64,000 bases of DNA. Source: Kocuria sp. Its GTDB lineage: Bacteria; Actinomycetota; Actinomycetes; Actinomycetales; Micrococcaceae. Positions 17,974-25,328 of the stretch are shown here, one piece after another. Both the position numbers and the translations under genes were made by a program. The stretch covers positions 1 through 64,000 of the forward strand of contig JAUNHG010000006.1 in the NCBI GenBank assembly GCA_030524035.1. The letters run 5' to 3'. The notes beneath the pieces were generated by a model. It searched no databases. It saw only the letters and a list, made by a program, of their open reading frames with translations, and was not told where the DNA came from. The first letter of the stretch is position 1, and each line of letters starts with the position of its first letter.

Positions 17974-18264
17974 CCGCGCACTCCCCCTTTCCTGTCGCGG
18001 AATTAGGGCACCACAGTAGCGGCTTCACGGCACCGTAGCCGCCTCCTCGCAGTGCCCAAATCTCCTGTGGATTCGGGGATCGTGTCGCATTGAAACATTT
18101 GAGGGGACGCTGTGAAGGTCTCCACATGTGGCGATATTCAAACCGGTGTTTGCAACCACTCATGTTGTCCCCTACTGAGAGGTCATAGCGCCTGGTAGGG
18201 GCATGTACGGTGTGTCCCGCGCATCACGTTGGGATGATGCAAACACAGACAGGAGGAGCGAACT
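17974..18264. promoter_or_regulatory. Divergent promoter region between T7SS core and WXG100 genes
   Basis: 291 nt without a gene, serving both the minus-strand secretion operon and the plus-strand WXG100 genes. It contains an inverted repeat, CCCCTAC at 18169-18175 and GTAGGGG at 18195-18201, with a 19-nt spacer. I could not assign -35/-10 boxes with confidence. Confidence 0.4.
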
Positions 18265-18597
18265 ATGGGTTTCTCACTTGAGATGACCGACATCAACGTC
18301 TTCCAGAAGGCGAATTCGGACAGCGCCGTGTCCGGCGAGGAGCTGCTGCAGGAAGTTGAAAATCTGCGCGCCGGAGTTGAAGCGCTTAAGGAGACCTTTA
18401 AGGGCCAGGGTGCGACGTCGTACAACAACTTCATGGTTGCGGTCAACGACGCCCAGAACAAGTTGTCTGAGGCGCTGAGCAAGATCAACGTAGGCCAGGC
18501 TGATGTGTATCAGTCCTACGTGGTCCAGGAAGATGAGCAGGTGAGTGCGGCCGAACCAGCTGTTGCCGATGCCGAGTCTTTTTCATTCCCACGCTGA
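18265..18597 (+). CDS. WXG100-family (ESAT-6/CFP-10-like) protein, first of pair
   Basis: 110-aa helical protein with two predicted helices around a turn. The canonical WxG is replaced by FKG (residues 45-47). A YxxxE export-type motif (Y85-E89) follows the second helix, as expected for the partner carrying the T7SS signal, and a disordered tail of about 20 aa ends the protein. AGGAGGAG precedes the ATG by about 7 nt. It is followed after 61 nt by a second WXG100-like gene, matching the usual heterodimer arrangement, and faces the EccC/EccD operon. Confidence 0.85.
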   Translation: MGFSLEMTDINVFQKANSDSAVSGEELLQEVENLRAGVEALKETFKGQGATSYNNFMVAVNDAQNKLSEALSKINVGQADVYQSYVVQEDEQVSAAEPAVADAESFSFPR

Positions 18598-18658
18598 TTC
18601 ACCAGACCCCGTTCCGTATCTGTGCCGCCTATGAGCGGCCATGAGTCAGGAGAGTTTT

Positions 18659-18961
18659 ATGTCCACTATCAAGTACGACTCCGCCGCTGCCGCGAATTAC
18701 GAGGATGAGGTTCTGCGTATTGCAAACCGCATTGAAACAATTCTCGGTGACCGTGAACAGCAGAAGGCGTTTGTGGCGGATAACTACCAGTCCACGGATA
18801 ACGATGCCGACTACGACGTCATTGAGCAGACTTGGTTGGATGCTGGCCAGACCGTCAAGGAATTGGTTGATCGTGCCCGCACTTTAATGGAGGAAAACGA
18901 CGATATTGCTGCGGGTGCGCACCAGCGCGCCAACCAGCACATTGCCTCCATGCGCGCCTGA
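18659..18961 (+). CDS. WXG100-family protein, second of pair
   Basis: 100-aa all-helical protein of WXG100 length. A first helix (about 10-40) and second helix (about 55-95) flank a turn with NYQSTDNDADYD, so the WxG tryptophan is missing here too. ATG 18659 has CAGGAG upstream at good distance; an in-frame ATG at 18641 lacks a ribosome site. It likely dimerises with the preceding protein and is exported with it. A hairpin follows the gene. Confidence 0.8.
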   Translation: MSTIKYDSAAAANYEDEVLRIANRIETILGDREQQKAFVADNYQSTDNDADYDVIEQTWLDAGQTVKELVDRARTLMEENDDIAAGAHQRANQHIASMRA

Positions 18962-18986
18962 GAACAACCAGCGCATTCACTGACCC

Positions 18987-19039
18987 ACGCAGGTGGGCCT
19001 GCATGTGAGCTTATGGCAGCGTGCATGGGCCACCTGCGT
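18987..19039 (+). terminator. Hairpin after the WXG100 pair
   Basis: ACGCAGGTGG (18987-18996) pairs perfectly with CCACCTGCGT (19030-19039) over 10 bp, with a loop of about 33 nt. No T-tract follows, so it may be a weak terminator or an mRNA processing/stability element separating the abundant WXG100 mRNA from the effector genes. Confidence 0.5.
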
Positions 19040-19112
19040 GCCCTGCAGCCTGTTTAGGGTTACGCGTCCGTCACCCCGGCACACACCACGCGCATGACAT
19101 AAGGAGCAGAGC

Positions 19113-19430
19113 ATGACTTTTATGATCGACGAGCCCGCGTTCCGGAGCGTGATTAACAGCGTGGATGCGGAGACAGAAACTGCAGACACCAACGCCCGCG
19201 CAGTAGATACCGCACTCAGTGACTTACACGCAGCATGCAAGGATGCCAATCTGTCCAGTGCTGTTTCGACCCTGCAGGATGATGTTATTGGGCGTGCTTT
19301 GAGTGCCTTAAGCGCATCGAGCGAAAGTGTTATTACCGCAGGCCATGCGACGGCCACAGAATATGAGGATTTTGACGCTGAAGCCGCAGCTAAAGCGTCC
19401 ACGGCAAAGCTGGAGGGCCAAGCACGATGA
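19113..19430 (+). CDS. Small helical T7SS partner protein of the effector
   Basis: 105-aa, mostly helical acidic protein with no tryptophan. Near the C-terminus it carries YEDFD (residues 84-88), a YxxxD match to the T7SS export signal. AAGGAG precedes the ATG by 7 nt. Its stop overlaps the effector start as ATGA, so the two are translationally coupled. In Firmicutes, LXG toxins need small helical targeting partners encoded just upstream; by position and motif I infer an equivalent role. I do not recognise a named family with certainty. Confidence 0.65.
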   Translation: MTFMIDEPAFRSVINSVDAETETADTNARAVDTALSDLHAACKDANLSSAVSTLQDDVIGRALSALSASSESVITAGHATATEYEDFDAEAAAKASTAKLEGQAR

Positions 19431-20860
19431 CCGCGATGGTATACGAAAGCGGGATGACCGAATGGGAGTCATCCGGGGATATTGATACGTTGTCGCATTC
19501 TGTGGCCACGGCGGCTGCCGTGCTGGCGGAAACAGTCCAAGGGCAGGATGTAGCCTGGCAATCCCTGGGCGAGTATTACGAAGGGGATCAGAAAACTGAG
19601 CTGGTAAACGGCTTTTATGTTCCCGCGGAAAATGCCACCCGTGTGGTGTTAGCTGTGGCTGCAGCCGACAAAGCATTAGTGGATTTTGCCGATGAGTTGC
19701 GTGAATTGGAGCAAGAGCGTCAAAGATTTTCGGAAGACGTTAAAACATTTAACGCCTCATACGGTGCAGATCTACTTGCGGACCTTCCACACCACGCAAC
19801 GTTGTGGCGACAACAGCTGATCGAAACCCCGCAAAAACTCCAGGAAAAATACACCACGGCTACCGACAAGTGCTCCACAGCCTTAAATGCAATCACCCTT
19901 GAAAATCTTGAAGTTGAAGGGATTTCGTCGGGGCGTCCGGGCAGTGAAGTTCGTGATGTGTTAAACGCCGCCGCCAACTCCGCATTACCGTTGGATAACC
20001 CTTTCAGTTTGATGGCAACCGCTGGGAGGGGTCTGGATATTACCCGCGTCCGGGAACCGTGGTTACGGTATAACGATGTGATTCCTGAAACCTGGCAAGC
20101 ACGATTTCTGTGGTTTAATGTTGGGCCATTGGGCGCCTCTGCCACACAAGGCACCTCTTCGATCCTGCGGGCGATTCAGACCCGCAGTTGGTCACCCATA
20201 CGAAGCATGCCATTAGCCATGAGGATGACCTATCGGAATCATTCAAATGCCAAAACCCATACAGCCATGACTTACAATGACTCCAAGGGTTTTCGCAAAC
20301 CTACATGGAATAAATTTATGAAACTCTTCCTTGATGAATTACCGATCACGGGCTTTGTTCGCTCCGTGCGGGAACTTAAAATCAAGCGAACTCCCGCAAC
20401 CGTCGGCAAAGGGAAACCTGCACCGAAATCAGCGCATAGAATGGAAAGTCGGGGTGCCTTAAAACTCAATGCCACCGCCAAGGGGCTGGGTGCGATAGGG
20501 ACTACTTATTCTGCAGTAACTACCTATCGTAGCGAATATGATAAAAAACTTCAGGAAAATCGCGCAGAAAACCCAAAGGCATCCCGCGAGGAGATAGAAA
20601 AGGAATCTCGACATGATGCTGGGGCACAGACCGCCGGCAATGTGGGCAGCACAGTTTTAATGTCAGCAGGTGCAGGTGCAGCAGCGGGATCTATTTTACC
20701 AGGACCAGGTAATGTTATCGGTTTCGGTGTTGGCGTAGGCGTAGGCATCGCTATGAGTTTCCCTGTAGCCGATACGGATAGTGATGGGCAACGCGACAGC
20801 CTCGCCGAGATGACGGGCGATGGTGCGGAAAAGTTGTGGGATTTTGTTCGCGGGAAATAA
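19427..20860 (+). CDS. Putative T7SS-secreted effector with glycine-zipper C-terminus
   Basis: 477 aa. The N-terminal 130 residues are helical with AWQSLGEYYEGD (W44; YxxxD at 50-54), resembling WXG/LXG-type secretion domains. A central basic region (about 230-350) precedes a C-terminal Gly/Ala-rich hydrophobic stretch (413-445, with GAGAGAAAG and FGVGVGVGIA) that could insert in membranes. A DTDSDGQRD calcium-loop-like motif (449-457) follows. No nuclease, NADase or lipase motif is visible. The coupled partner gene before it and two membrane proteins after it suggest a membrane-active toxin with immunity genes; this is inference. The central part is more AT-rich than the flanking genes. Confidence 0.6.
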   Translation: MTAMVYESGMTEWESSGDIDTLSHSVATAAAVLAETVQGQDVAWQSLGEYYEGDQKTELVNGFYVPAENATRVVLAVAAADKALVDFADELRELEQERQRFSEDVKTFNASYGADLLADLPHHATLWRQQLIETPQKLQEKYTTATDKCSTALNAITLENLEVEGISSGRPGSEVRDVLNAAANSALPLDNPFSLMATAGRGLDITRVREPWLRYNDVIPETWQARFLWFNVGPLGASATQGTSSILRAIQTRSWSPIRSMPLAMRMTYRNHSNAKTHTAMTYNDSKGFRKPTWNKFMKLFLDELPITGFVRSVRELKIKRTPATVGKGKPAPKSAHRMESRGALKLNATAKGLGAIGTTYSAVTTYRSEYDKKLQENRAENPKASREEIEKESRHDAGAQTAGNVGSTVLMSAGAGAAAGSILPGPGNVIGFGVGVGVGIAMSFPVADTDSDGQRDSLAEMTGDGAEKLWDFVRGK

Positions 20861-21476
20861 TGATGGTTGATATACAGTATTTAGTCCCAGAAAAAGTCCA
20901 ACTACCACTACAAATACGAATACGCACTAAGCCATGGGCGGCGGCATTCGTAGTCGCAGCAGTTTTTTGGAGCATACTGCTCGCAAACATCTTGGGAATA
21001 GCCCAAACCAACACCCCCATCGGAGGGGTGTACAGCACACTCGGGGCTTTAGCTTTTATTCCTATGTGTTTCTACCTAGCGTACGCGTGGATGGCATGGC
21101 GTGTCCCACGGCACCTCACCGTGGATAAAGAAGGCATCCGAACACACTCCTGGCAACTGCGATGGACTGACGTTGAATCCATTTGGCTAAACCCCTCCCA
21201 CGGCGAAGCACCCGACCGAAAAACCCAAGTGGGCTTCATAGTGGAAGACCACGCCTGGACCGAGGAACTCCGCAAAGGAAACCGCTGGGACTCCGGCAAC
21301 CCACTAGGTCTGGGCGGCATGAAAGCCAGAGCCCACATCGTCCAAACACAATTCGCAACAGACCCACCCATCCAATCCGCCCTCCTGCTATTCGAATACC
21401 TCCGCAGCACAGCACGCGAAGAACAACCAGACTATGACCAATACCCAGGAACCAAACCACACGATCAATAGGAGTA
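20858..21476 (+). repeat. Direct repeat unit, copy 1
   Basis: From TAATGATGG (20858) through GATCAATAGGAGTA (ending 21476) the sequence matches 21506-22124 base for base as far as I could compare, at an offset of 648 bp. The unit holds the entire immunity-like gene plus the GGAGTA ribosome-site sequence after it. Confidence 0.9.
20860..21471 (+). CDS. Membrane immunity-like protein, copy 1
   Basis: 203 aa. After about 25 polar residues come two membrane helices (about 27-47 and 58-78), then a soluble domain that begins LTVDKEGIRTHSWQLRW and resembles a bacterial PH-like fold. The ATG overlaps the effector stop (TAATG), so it is coupled to the effector. That position, the membrane topology and duplication fit an immunity protein against a membrane-acting toxin. 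Function is inferred, not recognised. Its protein is identical to copy 2. Third codon positions are strongly A/C biased compared with neighbours. Confidence 0.65.
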   Translation: MMVDIQYLVPEKVQLPLQIRIRTKPWAAAFVVAAVFWSILLANILGIAQTNTPIGGVYSTLGALAFIPMCFYLAYAWMAWRVPRHLTVDKEGIRTHSWQLRWTDVESIWLNPSHGEAPDRKTQVGFIVEDHAWTEELRKGNRWDSGNPLGLGGMKARAHIVQTQFATDPPIQSALLLFEYLRSTAREEQPDYDQYPGTKPHDQ

Positions 21477-21505
21477 TTCCTGAGTATGAAGAATATGCGG
21501 GAAAT

Positions 21506-22124
21506 TAATGATGGTTGATATACAGTATTTAGTCCCAGAAAAAGTCCAACTACCACTACAAATACGAATACGCACTAAGCCATGGGCGGCGGCATTCGTA
21601 GTCGCAGCAGTTTTTTGGAGCATACTGCTCGCAAACATCTTGGGAATAGCCCAAACCAACACCCCCATCGGAGGGGTGTACAGCACACTCGGGGCTTTAG
21701 CTTTTATTCCTATGTGTTTCTACCTAGCGTACGCGTGGATGGCATGGCGTGTCCCACGGCACCTCACCGTGGATAAAGAAGGCATCCGAACACACTCCTG
21801 GCAACTGCGATGGACTGACGTTGAATCCATTTGGCTAAACCCCTCCCACGGCGAAGCACCCGACCGAAAAACCCAAGTGGGCTTCATAGTGGAAGACCAC
21901 GCCTGGACCGAGGAACTCCGCAAAGGAAACCGCTGGGACTCCGGCAACCCACTAGGTCTGGGCGGCATGAAAGCCAGAGCCCACATCGTCCAAACACAAT
22001 TCGCAACAGACCCACCCATCCAATCCGCCCTCCTGCTATTCGAATACCTCCGCAGCACAGCACGCGAAGAACAACCAGACTATGACCAATACCCAGGAAC
22101 CAAACCACACGATCAATAGGAGTA
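21506..22124 (+). repeat. Direct repeat unit, copy 2
   Basis: Second copy of the immunity-like unit. Upstream both copies show GCGGGAAA, but copy 2 reads GCGGGAAATTAATG and copy 1 GCGGGAAATAATG, so homology continues with a 1-nt difference. The 29-nt segment between copies (21477-21505) is unique. After copy 2 the GGAGTA serves as ribosome site for the next gene. Confidence 0.9.
21508..22119 (+). CDS. Membrane immunity-like protein, copy 2
   Basis: 203 aa, identical in every residue to copy 1 (two membrane helices plus a PH-like cytoplasmic domain). Unlike copy 1 it is not overlapped by a toxin gene. The 36 nt before it encode only a short frame starting ATG 21486 that runs into the start region. 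Exact identity implies either a very recent tandem duplication or homogenisation by recombination. Two copies may raise immunity dosage or be the remnant of a second toxin-immunity pair. Confidence 0.65.
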   Translation: MMVDIQYLVPEKVQLPLQIRIRTKPWAAAFVVAAVFWSILLANILGIAQTNTPIGGVYSTLGALAFIPMCFYLAYAWMAWRVPRHLTVDKEGIRTHSWQLRWTDVESIWLNPSHGEAPDRKTQVGFIVEDHAWTEELRKGNRWDSGNPLGLGGMKARAHIVQTQFATDPPIQSALLLFEYLRSTAREEQPDYDQYPGTKPHDQ

Positions 22125-22128
22125 CCGC

Positions 22129-23292
22129 GTGACCCTGACGATCGGCACATTCCACATCACGTTGCCACCACACTGGCAACCTGTGGAAGTAGAAGGGGTC
22201 CACCACAACGTGCTTGTGGTGGATGTGCGGCCTGAAACCGCCCATTCAGGTCTGGAGGAAATACACCCCAACCTGGTGCTCCGGCACTTCCCTGAAGAAG
22301 CCGACGGCAACGTGGCTTCCGCAGCTTTCCGGGAAGCATTCCTGGGTGGTGACCCCGTGGTTGACGGTTTTTTGCTGCTGTCCTATGAAAGTTTCTTCAC
22401 CGGGCATGGGCTGCCTGCTCGGCGGCACCACCTGGTTGCCTGGGACGGCTCCCGACTATGGCACTGCCTCCGGTGGTATATGGGCACGGGCACGAACGTG
22501 CTCGAACTGACACTGACGGTCGGTGAAGGAGACGACCTAGCCGCTTTGGGTGAACAATGCGACCACGTAGCGCGCAGGGTCACAGTAACGGACACCGCCA
22601 CCCACCCGGAAGGTTTGATATGGCCATCGGTGCCCGCAGATATTCGTGACCCCGCCCCAGAAACAGTAGTGACAGAACAAAACCTGATCCCACCCCAGCT
22701 GGAAAACCTGCAGCTGGGGTACGAACAGTTCAAAGCACAACACCGGGGCGGCACCCCGTGGACCAGCAAGCTCACCGAGGATCAACGGCGAATAGTTGAA
22801 CAACGCGGCCCAGCGCTGAGTGGTCGCGGCCAACGCAACGGTCGCAACGTCCGGGCCGAAATTTGCCTGGACACCGAAGGCAACGCAGTGGTTCTTGTGG
22901 TTGAGGAAGCCGCCGAAAACCTTCCATCCACGCTCCGAGTTGCCTCCGTACCCGCAACCGTAGCGGTTCCCCTGGCGCTGGAACATTTGGGCGTGCGAAC
23001 AGACTGGATACGGGATGTGGTCTTTAACGCTGACGTAGGCACAGACCCCGGGTCGCCCCAGTGGAACGCTGTTTCCGGAGGGCAAGCAGCTGCGGACATC
23101 TTGCAGCGGCCACGTGACTGGTGGGTTTGGCAAGACCACGAAAGCAATGTTGCTGCGGAATGGATGCAACCCACCTCAGCACCACCGTTTGCCGTCGTGC
23201 GTGGTGAGGACAACGCTGCGGCCGTGCCCGTCATGCCAGGTGTTCTCTACGCCGCGCTCCAAGCCGCACTCGCTGAGGACCCCGCCGTATAA
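22129..23292 (+). CDS. Unknown protein of the T7SS effector operon
   Basis: 387 aa, soluble, no signal peptide or membrane helix. The first 150 residues start with a beta-rich FHITLPPHWQPV segment reminiscent of LpqN/PsbP-like folds. A polar linker (about 165-220) leads to a second alpha/beta domain of about 160 aa with AEICLDTEGNAVVLVVEE and LALEHLGVRTDWIRDVVF. GTG 22129 has AGGAGT 6 nt upstream, within the end of the repeat unit. It is the last plus-strand gene of the locus. I do not recognise a specific family; an EspG-like chaperone or secretion accessory role is possible but unsupported. Confidence 0.6.
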   Translation: MTLTIGTFHITLPPHWQPVEVEGVHHNVLVVDVRPETAHSGLEEIHPNLVLRHFPEEADGNVASAAFREAFLGGDPVVDGFLLLSYESFFTGHGLPARRHHLVAWDGSRLWHCLRWYMGTGTNVLELTLTVGEGDDLAALGEQCDHVARRVTVTDTATHPEGLIWPSVPADIRDPAPETVVTEQNLIPPQLENLQLGYEQFKAQHRGGTPWTSKLTEDQRRIVEQRGPALSGRGQRNGRNVRAEICLDTEGNAVVLVVEEAAENLPSTLRVASVPATVAVPLALEHLGVRTDWIRDVVFNADVGTDPGSPQWNAVSGGQAAADILQRPRDWWVWQDHESNVAAEWMQPTSAPPFAVVRGEDNAAAVPVMPGVLYAALQAALAEDPAV

Positions 23293-23379
23293 AACACCGC
23301 AGACCAACGCACAGTTGTGCCACAGTAGTACTGTGCTATGACTGGCACAACCAAACCACAAGGTAGGGAACAGTGGCAC

Positions 23380-23781
23380 ATGGACTCTGAAGCACGTTGC
23401 CCATGCGGGTCAGGTGATATTTACGGCCAGTGCTGCCGCCCCTTTCACCAGGGGGCATCCGCCCCGACGGCAGAAGCACTGATGCGTTCGCGGTTCTGCG
23501 CCTTTGCGGTAGGTGACGAACACTACCTGTTGCGCACTTGGGACTCTTCCACTCGCCCCTCAGACATCGGTTTAGACCCCGACCTGCGGTGGTACCGCCT
23601 GGACATCAACCACACCACGGGCGGCGGCCCCTTCGAAGACTGGGGGACGGTGGAATTCACGGCGCACTATAAACCCGCACCCAACACCGACGCTCCACGG
23701 GGAGCGCAACGCGAAAACGCGCGCTTCCGCCGGCAAAACGGCACATGGTTTTACGTGGACGGAACACTAACCTCCGTCTGA
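23380..23781 (+). CDS. YchJ-like SEC-C motif protein (UPF0225)
   Basis: 133 aa. It starts with the zinc-binding SEC-C cluster RCPCGSGDIYGQCC, followed by SAPTAEALMRSRFCAFAVG, a YchJ-family hallmark, and a small beta-rich NTF2-like domain ending GTWFYVDG. Function in the cell is not established for the family. ATG 23380 is chosen because AGGGA lies 10 nt upstream and homologues begin near the first cysteine. An in-frame ATG at 23338 has no ribosome site, but a near-palindrome CAGTAGTACTG precedes it. Confidence 0.85.
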   Translation: MDSEARCPCGSGDIYGQCCRPFHQGASAPTAEALMRSRFCAFAVGDEHYLLRTWDSSTRPSDIGLDPDLRWYRLDINHTTGGGPFEDWGTVEFTAHYKPAPNTDAPRGAQRENARFRRQNGTWFYVDGTLTSV

Positions 23782-23816
23782 GGCGCAGGGACCGAGATCG
23801 CACAAAGTCAACACGG

Positions 23817-25328
23817 TTAGCTCGTACCTGCCTGCTCATGCCGCGCGATTTCTTGACTCTCCTTGAACTGCTCAGCTGCAGGAGACTCGACAAACTCAAG
23901 AAGGTCACCCTGAATCTCAATGAGCACATCACGAACCTCACTAGGTGTGACATAGAAAAATTCACGACGATTGTTGACCCGATTGACTCGCTCCCGCGCA
24001 AACCTCCTGTGCAGCTCAGCTTCAACGCCAACGGCATCTTCAGAGAAGAAAAGAGCGTGGACATCAAATCCGAATGGAACTGAAGCATCACCTAATTCCT
24101 TTACACGATCCATAGGATCGAGGCGCCTGGTTAAACCAATTTTCACGACATTTTCACCAAATGACCCTATATTTGATATCACATATACATAACCAGCGCG
24201 CTGATTAGCTTGCCTATATTCAATGTCGGCAATTCCTGATTCAATTTCAGTCAGCTCGTGTTTAATTTCTAGAGCCCGCTCTTCGTTACCCAACTCTTCC
24301 ACGCGCGCCAAAATTTGCTCGTAATGAGATTTTTCTTTTTCAAGCCTAGCTCGCTGCGCTTCTAGTTCTGCATCAATTCGAGCCTGCTCTTTCAACTCTG
24401 CCCGATGTTCACGCTCTTTTTCACGAGCTAGCTTACGCTTTGACTCTGCCTTAACAGCAAGTTCTAACTCCCTAGCTTTCAGTTTCTGATAATCAGAATT
24501 AACAGCCAATTCAACATCTATACCCAAGCTTTGAATTTTATCTGCCGCACGATAAAGCTTATTAAGACTGGATTCAACATTTACCGCAGTTGCGGACTTT
24601 ATAATCTCCTCCGCTTCAAAATTGTACGCCCTAAGAGCAATTTTCCTGATACGTTTTAAAAAGTTTCTTAGTTTTGTAGGCGTCATGGGTAAAAACTCAG
24701 AAGAAGTGACAGCAACATCACCCGAGACCCAAGCTTTCATTTCTTTACGCAAATCTCTGAGGTCGCCCTGTAGATCGACGTAGGATTCAGCAGGGTGCGT
24801 GAAATTTTCGAGCCCTGCTGAGGTCAATGCAACGTGATCCTCCAATTTTGGGATTTCTGCCTTTAAAGCAGAGATCTTCGTCTCTAGCGAATTTATATTC
24901 TGCAAAATATTCCGTTCTTGAGCTTTAATCTCCAGACAAGCTTCTTGCTTTATAGTTTCAGCGGAATTTTTCGCCTCAGAGATTATAGATTCCGCCTGAA
25001 CGCGGGCAATCTCCAAAATTTCACGCGATTCGCCCTCTAACTGAGAAAGCTTTGCCATAGCCTCGTCAATTTTTCGCTGCTGACGGCCTAAAATTTCATC
25101 TCGATCCCAAATCTCCATTCCCCCATGATGGTCTAGGTATCTTTTATACTGAATAGCTTCCACTTGAACTTGGGAAAGTTGAGAATTGAGAAAAACAATT
25201 TCTTCAGCCATGGCGTCAATCTGCTTTGATTTTCTGCCATTACCGAAATATTTAAGAACTGAATCTTTTGTAACGTTATTTTCGCTACTCTGCGGTGCTG
25301 GCCGCCCGAATTCGTCGTACATGATCAT
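23817..25328 (-). CDS. DUF4041 / T5orf172 GIY-YIG-type protein
   Basis: 503 aa. A short N-terminus is followed by a long coiled-coil region (about 40-330; FLNSQLSQVQVEAIQ, then REKEREHRAELKEQ) with a DUF4041-like middle. The C-terminal GIY-YIG-related T5orf172/MUG113 domain (about 385-480) contains GYVYVIS, VVKIGLTRR, VEAELHRRF and REFFYV, matching the tyrosine, glycine, arginine and glutamate positions of that nuclease fold. Such genes are common in phages and accessory islands. This one is clearly AT-rich against its neighbours and overlaps the end of the DMT transporter by 44 nt, which suggests acquisition by transfer. The biological role is unknown. Confidence 0.8.
   Translation of the reverse strand: MIMYDEFGRPAPQSSENNVTKDSVLKYFGNGRKSKQIDAMAEEIVFLNSQLSQVQVEAIQYKRYLDHHGGMEIWDRDEILGRQQRKIDEAMAKLSQLEGESREILEIARVQAESIISEAKNSAETIKQEACLEIKAQERNILQNINSLETKISALKAEIPKLEDHVALTSAGLENFTHPAESYVDLQGDLRDLRKEMKAWVSGDVAVTSSEFLPMTPTKLRNFLKRIRKIALRAYNFEAEEIIKSATAVNVESSLNKLYRAADKIQSLGIDVELAVNSDYQKLKARELELAVKAESKRKLAREKEREHRAELKEQARIDAELEAQRARLEKEKSHYEQILARVEELGNEERALEIKHELTEIESGIADIEYRQANQRAGYVYVISNIGSFGENVVKIGLTRRLDPMDRVKELGDASVPFGFDVHALFFSEDAVGVEAELHRRFARERVNRVNNRREFFYVTPSEVRDVLIEIQGDLLEFVESPAAEQFKESQEIARHEQAGTS

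Noticed and set aside
20836-20859. Longer start for immunity copy 1
   Set aside because: It overlaps the effector's last codons and copy 2 has no equivalent extension; the TAATG overlap start gives two identical proteins.
21000-22124. Insertion sequence or transposon as cause of the tandem repeat
   Set aside because: No transposase frame, terminal inverted repeats or target duplications border the units.
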